Part shown: piece by piece, positions 18,376 to 27,622 of the stretch | Layout: each line of letters starts with the position of its first letter | Numbering within the stretch: position 1 is the first letter of the stretch | Assembly (NCBI RefSeq): GCF_050633145.1 | Contig: NZ_JBOEFY010000027.1 | Coordinates: 112,941 to 176,940 of the forward strand | Direction: 5' to 3' | Origin: Kordia sp050633145 | GTDB taxonomy: Bacteria; Bacteroidota; Bacteroidia; Flavobacteriales; Flavobacteriaceae | DNA: 64,000 bases | Notes under the pieces: generated by a model | Seen by the model: only the letters and a program-made list of their open reading frames with translations | What the model was told of the DNA's origin: nothing | Database searches by the model: none | Program-made: the position numbers and the translations under genes

Positions 18376-20526
18376 TTGAAACGATTATATTTCCTTTTAT
18401 TCACCTTTGCTCTTCATAGTTTTGCATTGGCACAAAACACATCGAATACCCTTTTAGACTCTATGTTAGCTGAAAAGCAGAGAGCCTTTAAATTATTTGA
18501 ACAAGGTAAACATGGAGAAGCGATTACTATTAACAATAAGGTACTCAAGTATGCTAAAGAAGCAAACGACAGTATTTTAATGGGACGCTGTTATGCTTCA
18601 CTTGGAAATTCACATTATTTTGTAAGTAAAGATTCATTAAGTTTTTATTATCTATTTAAAGCCAGAGATATTTTCGAAAGGGCTAAAGACACTTTTAATT
18701 TAGTTTTATCATACAATGATATTGGAGTAAATTATAAAGATTTTGACAGTATTCCCAAAGCTAATATGTATTTCACGAAAGCAATAAATTTAGCCAAAGC
18801 TGGTGGATATGAAATAGATATGATTTATCCTTTGTCAAATGTTGCTGAGAATAAAATTTATTTAGAACAAAATTACACTGACGGAATAACGTATTCATTA
18901 GAAACACTGGGTATAATGAGCAAGATTCCAGTTTATGACGATCGAAAATTAAAAGCGCTTATATATGTACAATTATCGTATGCGTACTATAAAATTAACG
19001 ATTTAGAAAATCATCAATTGTATTTTAATAAATCTGTTGAAGCTTCCAAAAAATATAACCACATAGGAGTTTTGGTAAAACTATATAAGGAACAAGCTGA
19101 GTTATTTAGAAAAGACAATAATCTCAAAAAGGCATATGATTTTATGCATAAACATGCTCTTTATAACGATTCTTTAAATAAGATTAAAGAATACGAAAAA
19201 GCAAAGCAGATTGAGGCTGATAATTTTTTACGAGAAAATCGAGAAAAAGTTCGTTTACTAGAAGCCAAACAAGAATTTAAAGATGCCACTATTACAAAGT
19301 TTAGAACTTATAATACAATTCTAGCTTTTTTCATATTAGGACTTTTAATCAGCATTTATTTAATTTTTAAGAAAAATAAACAGCTCAATGCTACAAAGAA
19401 AGAAGCTGAAGAGCTTTCGAAAGCTAAAAGTGATTTTTATTCAGAAATCAGCCACGAATTACGCACACCATTATATGGCGTTATTGAACTATCTAAATTA
19501 CTATTAAAAGAAAATGTAAATAGCTCTCACAAAGAGTATTTGGAATCATTAAATTTTTCTGCAAGTCACTTATTATCCTTAATAAATAATGTATTAGAAC
19601 TTAACAAAATTGAATCTGGAAAAATAAAATTGGAAGTTTTAGATTTTAAACCAAAGGACTTAATAAATAACATTGTAGATAGCTTAGAGTTTGCACTTGT
19701 TAATAGTCAAAATAAAATCCATATTGAATATGACGATAGAATTCCGACATCTTTAAAAGGTGATTCTTTAAAATTATCGCAAGTATTTATTAATTTAATT
19801 TCTAATGCTATTAAGTTTACACATAATGGAAATATTTATGTCAAAGCAAGATTGTTAGAAGATTTAAACGAAAATGTGAAGATCCATTTTGAAGTACAAG
19901 ATAATGGTTCAGGAATTTCGAAGACGAAACAAGAACAGATATTTGAAAAATTTTACCAAGAACAAACAAAATTTGAAAAATCATATAAAGGAACTGGCTT
20001 AGGACTTTCTATTGTGAAAAGAATTTTAAAAGTCATGCAAAGTGACATTGTTATTGAAAGTGAAGTTGACAAAGGAACTTCTTTTAGTTTCGAACTTGTT
20101 TTTGATAAAAAGGAAACTGTAAAACTTCAAAACAATACATGCGAAAGTATTAGTAAAGCAATTGCCGGAAAATACATTTTAATTGTTGATGATAATAAGA
20201 TTAATCAATTAGTGACCAAAAAAATACTTGATGAATATAAGGTAAACACCAAAGTTGTTGGTTCAGGAAAACAAGCTATTTCGGCTTTGAAAGAAACTTC
20301 TTTTGATTGTATTTTGATGGATTTACATATGCCCGATTTGGATGGTTATAAAACTACATCTATTATACGTGAATTTAATACTGAAATTCCAATTATTGCA
20401 CTCACAGCATCTTCTAGTGAAGAAGTAGAACAAAACATTAGTAAATATGCCATGAATGGTCATATTATGAAACCGTTTTTAACTGCTGATTTTATAACTA
20501 CTATTCACAAAACGATAACTTCTTAA
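18376..20526 (+). CDS. TPR hybrid histidine kinase with receiver domain
   Basis: A 716-residue sensor with a signal peptide (about 1-19), TPR repeats in the periplasm (about 25-270), a coiled coil, a membrane helix (about 312-332), a HisKA dimerisation domain with phospho-acceptor His360 in SHELRTPL, an HATPase domain with N, G1 (DNGSGIS) and G2 (GTGLGLS) boxes, and a C-terminal receiver with Asp649 in LMDLHMPD and Lys699. The start is TTG at 18376: no in-frame ATG exists nearby and the signal peptide begins exactly there. No separate response regulator is adjacent, so phosphotransfer may continue elsewhere. A terminator follows. Confidence 0.92.
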   Translation: MKRLYFLLFTFALHSFALAQNTSNTLLDSMLAEKQRAFKLFEQGKHGEAITINNKVLKYAKEANDSILMGRCYASLGNSHYFVSKDSLSFYYLFKARDIFERAKDTFNLVLSYNDIGVNYKDFDSIPKANMYFTKAINLAKAGGYEIDMIYPLSNVAENKIYLEQNYTDGITYSLETLGIMSKIPVYDDRKLKALIYVQLSYAYYKINDLENHQLYFNKSVEASKKYNHIGVLVKLYKEQAELFRKDNNLKKAYDFMHKHALYNDSLNKIKEYEKAKQIEADNFLRENREKVRLLEAKQEFKDATITKFRTYNTILAFFILGLLISIYLIFKKNKQLNATKKEAEELSKAKSDFYSEISHELRTPLYGVIELSKLLLKENVNSSHKEYLESLNFSASHLLSLINNVLELNKIESGKIKLEVLDFKPKDLINNIVDSLEFALVNSQNKIHIEYDDRIPTSLKGDSLKLSQVFINLISNAIKFTHNGNIYVKARLLEDLNENVKIHFEVQDNGSGISKTKQEQIFEKFYQEQTKFEKSYKGTGLGLSIVKRILKVMQSDIVIESEVDKGTSFSFELVFDKKETVKLQNNTCESISKAIAGKYILIVDDNKINQLVTKKILDEYKVNTKVVGSGKQAISALKETSFDCILMDLHMPDLDGYKTTSIIREFNTEIPIIALTASSSEEVEQNISKYAMNGHIMKPFLTADFITTIHKTITS

Positions 20527-20602
20527 ATTATTTTTTGTATTTGCAATTTGTATTTAGAAAAAGAGAAGATTTCTTCAACTTACATTTGTTTTACCAAAAC
20601 AA

Positions 20603-20631
20603 AAAAGCCGAAGTATATAACTTCGGCTTTT
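20603..20631 (+). terminator. Terminator of the TPR hybrid kinase gene
   Basis: A 12-bp perfect inverted repeat (aaaagccgaagt / acttcggctttt) with a five-base loop. The rest of the 380-base gap to 20906 shows no gene I would call. Confidence 0.85.
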
Positions 20632-20905
20632 CCTTTGTAGTACACCTAACGAACCTAAAATCGAACTTTTTGTATGAAGATTTGAAAAAAATGAATCTGT
20701 TTTTTAATGAATATTCTCACCTTTTGAATGCTTCGTAATAGAGTTCCTGTTATTCTTTCATCCAATAGGCATATCAGGAATTTTATAATGCACTAGCAAT
20801 TTTAGTTAGTAAACCTTATTGGTATTAGATGAAAAAGGTTTATTCTAGAATAAAGAAATAAGGAGAAATTACTGTTATATTTACACTATAACCAATAAAA
20901 AAGTA

Positions 20906-21253
20906 ATGAAAAGACATAAATTTAAAATCATCCTTATTGTTTCACTAATAATATTGGGCTTTGTTGGATGGTTTATCCCTTTTGAATATAACAACGAAGG
21001 TTATTGTTCTGAATCTCAATTGTATCGATATCAGTTTGGCATATATGCATGTGAACGTAACGATGAAGGTCACCCTGACTTTCAATGCTGGAAAAAAATA
21101 GGTGGATTTTGGAGTTATATAGGATTAGAAAAGTTAGAATGTGAGGTAACAAATTATAACAGCTCTTTTATTGACAATACTAATAAGAAATTAAAGCAAG
21201 ATATTTTTGTAATTATCAAATCGACATTACAATCAGATTTTGACAATTTTTAA
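20906..21253 (+). CDS. Small membrane-anchored or secreted protein, unknown
   Basis: A 115-residue protein with an N-terminal hydrophobic helix (about residues 8-26) preceded by basic residues, so it is anchored or secreted. The outer part has four cysteines (in YCSES, YACER, FQCWK and LECEV) that could pair as disulfides. I recognise no family. It stands alone between two terminators and is followed by about 160 bases without an evident gene. Confidence 0.55.
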   Translation: MKRHKFKIILIVSLIILGFVGWFIPFEYNNEGYCSESQLYRYQFGIYACERNDEGHPDFQCWKKIGGFWSYIGLEKLECEVTNYNSSFIDNTNKKLKQDIFVIIKSTLQSDFDNF

Positions 21254-21416
21254 GTTATGGATTAGATTGATGGTGATATAAATAAAGACGAAAAAGGAGA
21301 CTCTGTTGTTTTAATTAATATTAACAGATAAAAAACTATCTATCTTATTGAAAAACTTTAACTGAAAATCCTTTACCCTTAAGCTTATCAGATAAAACGG
21401 GAGTTATTGTAAACAA

Positions 21417-21444
21417 AAAAATCCTAACAACTGCTAGGATTTTT
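21417..21444 (-). terminator. Terminator after tRNA-Leu
   Basis: A 10-bp perfect stem (aaaaatccta / taggattttt) with an eight-base loop lies just past the tRNA-Leu 3' end on the minus strand. Confidence 0.75.
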
Positions 21445-21464
21445 ATTAGAAAGAAATTTCTTAG

Positions 21465-21546
21465 TACTCGAGGTGGGAATCGAACCCACACTCCCGAAAG
21501 AACTGGATTTTGAATCCAGCGCGTCTACCAATTCCGCCACTCGAGC
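21465..21546 (-). tRNA. tRNA-Leu (anticodon CAA)
   Basis: On the minus strand the acceptor stem GCTCGAG pairs with CTCGAGT (one G-T pair), followed by an A discriminator. The anticodon stem CTGGA/TCCAG encloses loop TTCAAAA, giving anticodon CAA, which reads UUG. A long variable arm and a T arm with TTCGATT are present. The length is 82 bases and CCA is not encoded. This tRNA is intact, unlike tRNA-Ser at 7657. Confidence 0.95.
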
Positions 21547-21639
21547 TTCTTTTGCTTCTAAAGGAGTGCAAATTTAGAAAATATTTTTAATTCTTGCTTA
21601 AAAAAAGAAATAAAAGCTTTTAGAGTTGCAATAAATTTC

Positions 21640-21647
21640 TAAATTTG
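21640..21647 (+). promoter_or_regulatory. Candidate -7 box for prs
   Basis: TAAATTTG matches the TAnnTTTG consensus 52 bp upstream of the prs start, which would leave a leader of about 45 bases. No clear -33 element was seen. Confidence 0.45.
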
Positions 21648-21699
21648 CACCTCATTTGACACAACACAACAATTAACTAACTACTAAACAGAATATTAA

Positions 21700-22641
21700 A
21701 TGGCTTATACCGTCCCTGTACCAAAGATTTTTGCCTGTACGCAAAGTGATGAGCTTGCAAGAAAGATTGCAAAAGAATATGGCGCAGAATTAGGAAAAGT
21801 TACGTTCTCAACATATAGTGATGGCGAATTTCAACCTTCGTTTGAAGAATCGGTTCGTGGCGCAAGAGTATTTATCATAGGATCTACGTTTCCAAACTCA
21901 GATCATTTGATGCAAATGCTTTTAATGTTAGATGCAGCTAAAAGAGCTTCTGCACGCCATATTACAGCAGTACTTCCTTACTTCGGTTGGGCAAGACAAG
22001 ATCGTAAAGACAAACCAAGAGTGCCGATAGGAGCAAAACTAATAGCAAAAATGCTAGAAGTAGCTGGTGCAACGCGAATTATTACAATGGATTTGCACGC
22101 AGATCAAATTCAAGGTTTCTTTGAAAAACCAGTAGATCATTTATTTGCTTCTACCGTGTTTTTACCATATTTACGAAAGTTGAATTTGGATAAGCTCACC
22201 ATTGCTTCTCCAGATATGGGTGGATCAAAAAGAGCCTACGCATATTCTAAGTTTTTAGAAAGCGATGTTGTTATTTGTTACAAACAACGTAAAAAAGCCA
22301 ACATCATTTCACACATGGAATTAATTGGTGATGTAACAGGAAAAAATGTGGTATTAGTAGATGATATGGTAGACACTGCCGGAACATTAACGAAAGCCGC
22401 AGAAGTAATGATGGAAAAAGGAGCATTATCTGTACGTGCAATATGTACACATCCTATTTTATCAGGACAAGCGTATGAACGAATAGAAAATTCAAAATTA
22501 GAAGAATTAATCGTAACCGATTCTATTCCTTTACGCCAAGAATCAAGCAAAATAAAAGTAGTAAGCTGTGCGCATTTATTCGCAGATGTAATGCAACGAG
22601 TACAAAACAATACTTCTATTAGCTCAAAGTTTTTAATGTAA
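21700..22641 (+). CDS. prs: Ribose-phosphate pyrophosphokinase (PRPP synthetase)
   Basis: A 313-residue class I PRPP synthetase making phosphoribosyl pyrophosphate from ribose-5-phosphate and ATP for nucleotide, His and Trp synthesis. The signatures include the FSDGEFQ-like stretch (YSDGEFQPSFEESVRG), ARQDRKDKPR in the flexible loop, the DLHADQIQGFF segment, and the PRPP-binding VVLVDDMVDTAGTL. The length is typical. rplY starts 26 bp downstream, so the pair is probably one operon, a pairing that recurs in Bacteroidota. Confidence 0.97.
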   Translation: MAYTVPVPKIFACTQSDELARKIAKEYGAELGKVTFSTYSDGEFQPSFEESVRGARVFIIGSTFPNSDHLMQMLLMLDAAKRASARHITAVLPYFGWARQDRKDKPRVPIGAKLIAKMLEVAGATRIITMDLHADQIQGFFEKPVDHLFASTVFLPYLRKLNLDKLTIASPDMGGSKRAYAYSKFLESDVVICYKQRKKANIISHMELIGDVTGKNVVLVDDMVDTAGTLTKAAEVMMEKGALSVRAICTHPILSGQAYERIENSKLEELIVTDSIPLRQESSKIKVVSCAHLFADVMQRVQNNTSISSKFLM

Positions 22642-22667
22642 TTTAAATATTAATATAAACACAAAGA

Positions 22668-23267
22668 ATGAAATCAATTACAATCAACGGATCTCAAAGA
22701 GAAAGCGTAGGTAAAGTATCAACTAAAGCCTTACGTAATGCTGGAAAGGTTCCTTGCGTATTATACGGAGGAGACAATCCATTACACTTTTCAGCAGAAG
22801 AATTATCATTTTCTAAATTAGTGTATACTCCAAATGCGCACACAGTTGTGATTGCATTAGAAGACGGTTCTACACACAATGCTATTTTACAGGATATTCA
22901 ATTTCACCCTGTAAATGACAGAATTTTACACATTGACTTCTACCGTTTATTTGACGATAAAGAAGTAACAATGAACATTCCAGTAAATGTTGTTGGAACT
23001 GCACCTGGTATTATTTCTGGTGGTGTGTTACGTTTAAACAAACGTAAACTTAAAGTAAAAGCATTACCTGCAAATTTACCTGATACTATTGAAGCAGATG
23101 TTTCTGAATTAGAAATTGGAAATAAATTATACGTAACTGCTTTAACAAACGACAACTATAAGTTATTACACGCTGATAACACTGTAGTTTGCCAAGTAAG
23201 AATCTCGCGTGCTGCAATGAAAGCTGCGCAAGATGCTGCAAAAGAAGCAAAAGAAGGAGAAGCTTAA
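22668..23267 (+). CDS. rplY: 50S ribosomal protein L25 / general stress protein Ctc
   Basis: A 199-residue long-form L25 (TL5/CTC) protein. The N-terminal half is the 5S-rRNA-binding barrel (SVGKVSTKALRNAGKVPCVLYG, and LQDIQFHPVNDRILHIDFYRL near residue 78), followed by the CTC beta domain and an Ala/Lys/Glu-rich tail. It binds 5S rRNA in the large subunit. It is co-transcribed with prs and ends at a strong terminator. Confidence 0.96.
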   Translation: MKSITINGSQRESVGKVSTKALRNAGKVPCVLYGGDNPLHFSAEELSFSKLVYTPNAHTVVIALEDGSTHNAILQDIQFHPVNDRILHIDFYRLFDDKEVTMNIPVNVVGTAPGIISGGVLRLNKRKLKVKALPANLPDTIEADVSELEIGNKLYVTALTNDNYKLLHADNTVVCQVRISRAAMKAAQDAAKEAKEGEA

Positions 23268-23290
23268 AAATATTTGATTTTCCAATCTAT

Positions 23291-23319
23291 AAAAAGCATT
23301 CCATATCGGAATGCTTTTT
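23291..23319 (+). terminator. Terminator of the prs-rplY operon
   Basis: A 12-bp stem (aaaaagcattcc / ggaatgcttttt) with a five-base loop, followed by more T. It overlaps the longest possible upstream start for pth (23311), arguing against that start. Confidence 0.88.
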
Positions 23320-23343
23320 TATTTTTACACAAATTTTTACAGT

Positions 23344-23985
23344 ATGCTTCAATTTTTCAGAAAACTATTGAGTACATCTCATTCAAAAGCATCATTAAAC
23401 ATCGAAGAAACAGATCCTATGAAAAAATTTCTCATTGTAGGTTTAGGAAATATTGGTAGTGAATATGAAAATACACGCCATAATATCGGATTTAAAATAC
23501 TTGACTTTTTTGCCAAGAAAGAAGAACTTACGTTTAAAACAGACAAATTAGGTGATGTAACCTCATATAGATTTAAAGGAAGAACGTTTATTTTCTTAAA
23601 ACCTAGCACATACATGAACCTCAGCGGAAAAGCAGTTCGCTATTGGATGACAAAAGAAAAGATTCCTGTAGAAAATGTTTTAATTATTACTGATGATTTA
23701 AACCTTGAATTTGGAACGATTCGCGTAAAAACCAAAGGAAGTGATGGCGGACATAATGGCTTAAAAAGTATCCAAGCATTACTAAACACTACAAAATACC
23801 CTCGATTCCGATTTGGAATTAGCGCTGATTTCGGCAAAGGACGACAAGTAAATTATGTTTTGGGTGAATGGTCAACCGAAGAAAATGACAAACTTCCTGA
23901 ACGTTTAGAAAAAAGTACAGAACTCATTAAATCCTTTGGAACAGCTGGAGTTTCAAACACAATGAACAATTTTAATGGAAAATAA
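23344..23985 (+). CDS. pth: Peptidyl-tRNA hydrolase
   Basis: A 213-residue Pth from the ATG at 23344; it releases peptides from peptidyl-tRNA in the cytoplasm. The conserved segments LIVGLGNIGSEYENTRHNIGF with the catalytic histidine, the KPSTYMNLSG substrate segment and DDLNLEFG with the catalytic aspartate are present. The first 25 residues before MKKFLIVG are an extension I recall seeing in flavobacterial copies; a shorter start at 23419 would still give an intact 188-residue enzyme. A start at 23311 would lie inside the preceding terminator and is rejected. Confidence 0.95.
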   Translation: MLQFFRKLLSTSHSKASLNIEETDPMKKFLIVGLGNIGSEYENTRHNIGFKILDFFAKKEELTFKTDKLGDVTSYRFKGRTFIFLKPSTYMNLSGKAVRYWMTKEKIPVENVLIITDDLNLEFGTIRVKTKGSDGGHNGLKSIQALLNTTKYPRFRFGISADFGKGRQVNYVLGEWSTEENDKLPERLEKSTELIKSFGTAGVSNTMNNFNGK

Positions 23986-24011
23986 AAAAGAGAGGCAATT
24001 GCCTCTCTTTT
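23986..24011. terminator. Bidirectional terminator between pth and the T9SS metallopeptidase
   Basis: Arms aaaagagaggc and gcctctctttt are perfectly complementary around aatt, with A and T tracts on both sides. It serves convergent genes ending at 23985 (+) and 24041 (-). Confidence 0.88.
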
Positions 24012-24040
24012 CATATCATATTTAGTTTAGTAAATATCTT

Positions 24041-27000
24041 TTACTGAACGATTAGTTTTTTAATACTTACACGCTCTCCATCATTTACACGAACCATATA
24101 CAATCCAGCTTGAGCTGAACCAATATTTAACTCCTCAGTGAAGTTTGCTGAGTTATTGTATTGCTTTGTAAAAATAGCACGTCCACGAACATCAAAAATA
24201 TCAATAGTAACATCTTCAGAAGATGTAGAGGTAAATTTCACTACAAACTTTCCTCGTGTTGGATTTGGCCAAATAGCAAAGTCTTCCAATTCATTCTCTA
24301 TAGTCGATAACGTATTCTGAACATTAATACGATAATCTTCTACTTCTCCATCTGCTCCATTTTCACAAGACGTTGGAAACACAATCGTATTTCTAGAAGT
24401 ATACTTTGTAGATACACGCATCGTAGTTGATCCTACTAGCGCTGTACTTGGCACCATCACCATCATTCCAGAGTTTGCTGTTGCTCCATCTGCTACATTA
24501 TCTGCTTCTCCTAAATCATATTCCTCTCCTGGATCATCAAAACTACAATTCTGATTCCAATCAATCCAAACTTTCGTTTGTGTTCTATAGTCTCCATCTG
24601 TATTTGCATGCACCGTAAGTGCGTATGATGACTCTTTAATTACATCTGTAGCATCTGTAGACGTATAATCAGTATATCCTGCAGGTTTTGCAGAAACTCT
24701 AGTAATATCTTCAAAATCTACCAGCGTTGTACTTGTTTGAAAACTCGTATTTGCCACAGAAGCACATACTGCACATGATTGTGTTGTAAATGAATATGTA
24801 CTTGAATATACGGTTGAAACACAATCGTTAGAGATACCAATTCTCCAATAATATAAAGTTGATTGCCCCAGAGATGTAGCTGTATAGTTTGCACTAGATA
24901 CTGTAGCCGATTCTACAATATTTGTGAATCCAGCATCTGTTGCGATCTCTATTTGATAACCATCTGCAATCGTATTTACCGACCAACTCAGACCAGTATT
25001 CGTCGGAATATTTGTTGAACTATTTGAAGGTGAAATTAATGTAACTGGCGATAAGCTTCCTGGAAGCACACTAATAGTTAAATCTGCTCCTCTTGTTGTT
25101 CCTCCAGACGTTCCTTGAGCAGTAAATAAATATGTACTTGGCGCAACTCCTGATGTTCCTGAAATGGTAAGTGTTACAGGTGTTCCATCAACAGAAGCAC
25201 TTACAGGATTAAAAGTTGCGTTTGCTCCTACTGGAAGGTTTAATGTAGAAAAAGTAGTTGTTCCATTAAATCCATTAAAAGCATTATATGTAAAGTTATA
25301 CACTGCATCAGCTGGCTGACAAGCAGTTTCGTCACTATCTGTAAAAACCAATGCAAAATCTGGCTCTACCAAAGTAAAGTTTGTAGAATTCATTGCAAAA
25401 AAGATATTTCCTGCTCCTTCCACAATAATTCTTGTTTGCGAAGTTGGCGTCGTTACAGGAACCGTAATTTGATGCGAACCATCATTTGGCACATTAGATG
25501 CTAATGTAAATGGAAATGTATCTCCACCATCTGTAGACATTAAAATATTAACGTTTGCCGTACTTACTGGTGCAGCAGTTGTATTTGCTACATTCCAAGT
25601 TACTGTTTGAGCAGTTCCCATTTCCCAACTTGTACTTGAATTTTGCGATGTTACCGTAAAAGGTCCTGCAGCAGTTGTAACTTGAATTGCTGTTAAATCA
25701 AAACTAGATTGCCCACCTAATCCTGTCGCTGTTGGTTCTCTATCACGAACTGTCAACGCCCAATTCATTGTTCTATTTACAGTTGCTACTGTTTCCCATG
25801 CACTATTAATAGTTGGGTTTGTTTGTGTTAAGTTTCCTGAAGCAACTCTACTTAATTTTGGAATATATCTATTTGGAGAGCTTGTAGGTACTTGCGATCG
25901 GTTCATAGAACCACCTGTTACCGTTGGTCCAAATGTTGTATTTGTAACCTGTCCGCTATCTGTTTGTTCCCAGCAATATGTAAGCGCATCGCCTCCATCA
26001 GCATCTGTAGCACTTCCTCTTAACACATAAGCAGTTCCTTGCGGAATCGTATAATCACTTCCTGCATTAGCGTTTGGCGGATTGTTTGTTAACATTGGCG
26101 AATTATTTGCATTCCAACAAGTACGCACGTCTAAATTATCTAAAACTTGCTTAATACTGTGATAATGAAAATATGGATCACTATTCTGTTGTACATTATT
26201 TGCTCCCGTAATTCCTGCATATCCCATTATGGTAGATCCACTTCCTGGCTCAGCATTTACACCAGTTCCTTCAGTACTGAAAGCCCAAGTGTGGTTTGCT
26301 CCCATTTGGTGACCAATTTCGTGCGCTACATAATCTACATCAAATGTATCTCCTTCAGGAATTCCATCCGATGGAGAAGTATAAGCACTTCCTTTATTTT
26401 TATCTGTATTACTAGCCGTATCATCTACACAAACACATCCTATACAACCTGCGTTTCCACCACCACCAGTAGCACCAAATAAGTGCCCAATGTCATACGC
26501 AGCGTTTCCTACAGTTCCTGTTGTCGTTAGTACATTTTGCACCTGAACTCCCCAACCATTTGTATTATTACTATTGGCTGAATCTGTTCCTACACTAGCG
26601 ACTGAATATGGATCTGTATTTGCATTTGTATAAATAATGTCTTCATTATTTGCAATTACTTCAAAAGTAACTGCCATATCTACTTCAAAAATAGCATTTA
26701 CTCTCGCCATCGTTGCATTAATGGCTGCCATGGCACCAGCTACAGTTCCGCCGTGATATTGCGTATACTCACCTGTTACAGAAATTGCAATTCTAAATGT
26801 TCGCAATGTTTGGTCGTCTGCGTCTTTAGGTTGAATATCGATGTTATCTTTAAATTTTCCTTGTACTTCGTCTATCGTTTTACAATTAAATTCGTTTACC
26901 GAACCAATTCGCGCATCTCTTGTGTATACTACATAATTTACGATATCATTTCCTGCTCGCTGCATAAAAACAGTTGGTCGATCAATGTATGAAATCATTG

Positions 27001-27406
27001 TTTGTACACCTTTGTGAGAAACACTCATACGCAATTCAGCTCCATAATTATCTTGACTATACCCAACATACGATTTAATATCTGGGAATTTTGCTGCCAA
27101 TTCAGGCGCAAAAACAGGAGCTTCATACATTTCAAATGTTTCTAGCTTTCCATCAATTCCTGGAACTTGTATTGTAGTATTTGATCCAAAAGTTTCACCT
27201 CGTAAAGGTGCGTTAATAAGTTGTTGCTTAAAGTTCTGGTAGTTCAGCTCAAAAAAATCGACTTTTTGGTTTGATAGGTTTAATTTTGATACTGATTCAG
27301 TATCATTTACGGTTTCTAGCTTTTTCCAATCGTTGCTTTGAGCAAATCCAACGGAGGAAATCAAAAAAAGACACGCTAAAAGACCGAAGCATAATTTTTG
27401 CTTCAT
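24041..27406 (-). CDS. Secreted metzincin metallopeptidase with T9SS type A sorting domain
   Basis: A 1121-residue multi-domain protein: signal peptide (1-22), propeptide (about 24-195), reprolysin/M12B-like catalytic domain (about 200-430) with the zinc motif HEIGHQMGANH (His362, Glu363, His366, His372) and Met-turn methionine at Met394 (STIMGYAG), Ig/PKD-like repeats (about 440-790), a fibronectin-III-like domain (about 800-885), a GEVED domain (about 930-1030) and a C-terminal type A sorting domain (about 1045-1121) with FAIWPNPTRGKF and a final KKLIVQ strand. It should cross the outer membrane through type IX secretion. A cysteine-rich patch (CIGCVC, near 321-326) precedes the active site. 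The substrate is unknown. Confidence 0.93.
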   Translation of the reverse strand: MKQKLCFGLLACLFLISSVGFAQSNDWKKLETVNDTESVSKLNLSNQKVDFFELNYQNFKQQLINAPLRGETFGSNTTIQVPGIDGKLETFEMYEAPVFAPELAAKFPDIKSYVGYSQDNYGAELRMSVSHKGVQTMISYIDRPTVFMQRAGNDIVNYVVYTRDARIGSVNEFNCKTIDEVQGKFKDNIDIQPKDADDQTLRTFRIAISVTGEYTQYHGGTVAGAMAAINATMARVNAIFEVDMAVTFEVIANNEDIIYTNANTDPYSVASVGTDSANSNNTNGWGVQVQNVLTTTGTVGNAAYDIGHLFGATGGGGNAGCIGCVCVDDTASNTDKNKGSAYTSPSDGIPEGDTFDVDYVAHEIGHQMGANHTWAFSTEGTGVNAEPGSGSTIMGYAGITGANNVQQNSDPYFHYHSIKQVLDNLDVRTCWNANNSPMLTNNPPNANAGSDYTIPQGTAYVLRGSATDADGGDALTYCWEQTDSGQVTNTTFGPTVTGGSMNRSQVPTSSPNRYIPKLSRVASGNLTQTNPTINSAWETVATVNRTMNWALTVRDREPTATGLGGQSSFDLTAIQVTTAAGPFTVTSQNSSTSWEMGTAQTVTWNVANTTAAPVSTANVNILMSTDGGDTFPFTLASNVPNDGSHQITVPVTTPTSQTRIIVEGAGNIFFAMNSTNFTLVEPDFALVFTDSDETACQPADAVYNFTYNAFNGFNGTTTFSTLNLPVGANATFNPVSASVDGTPVTLTISGTSGVAPSTYLFTAQGTSGGTTRGADLTISVLPGSLSPVTLISPSNSSTNIPTNTGLSWSVNTIADGYQIEIATDAGFTNIVESATVSSANYTATSLGQSTLYYWRIGISNDCVSTVYSSTYSFTTQSCAVCASVANTSFQTSTTLVDFEDITRVSAKPAGYTDYTSTDATDVIKESSYALTVHANTDGDYRTQTKVWIDWNQNCSFDDPGEEYDLGEADNVADGATANSGMMVMVPSTALVGSTTMRVSTKYTSRNTIVFPTSCENGADGEVEDYRINVQNTLSTIENELEDFAIWPNPTRGKFVVKFTSTSSEDVTIDIFDVRGRAIFTKQYNNSANFTEELNIGSAQAGLYMVRVNDGERVSIKKLIVQ

Positions 27407-27622
27407 AGCTTTTTATTTTAAGATAGGGGTTAATTTTAATTTCCAAAAATGACTTTTTTTAAAGTAGTAACATAAAATTTGCTTGATTTTTCGACGAAGC
27501 AGAAGAATTTGAGCGACGAAGGATTTATTTTTGTCTGTGAATGAATGTACTTTTTAGTAAAAAAAGAAGATTATTTATTTTTTTGCGAAAGATTTAAATA
27601 GTTTTGTAAAAAAGACTGCATA

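Noticed and set aside
20535..20738. 67-residue frame after the hybrid kinase
   Set aside because: It reads straight through the perfect terminator hairpin at 20603-20631 and has no coding signature.
23311..23343. Longer start for pth
   Set aside because: It lies within the 3' arm of the rplY terminator; the ATG at 23344 gives the expected protein.
26147..26992. Plus-strand Ile/Ser/Thr-rich frames opposite the metallopeptidase
   Set aside because: Shadows of the strong minus-strand coding frame with no motif.
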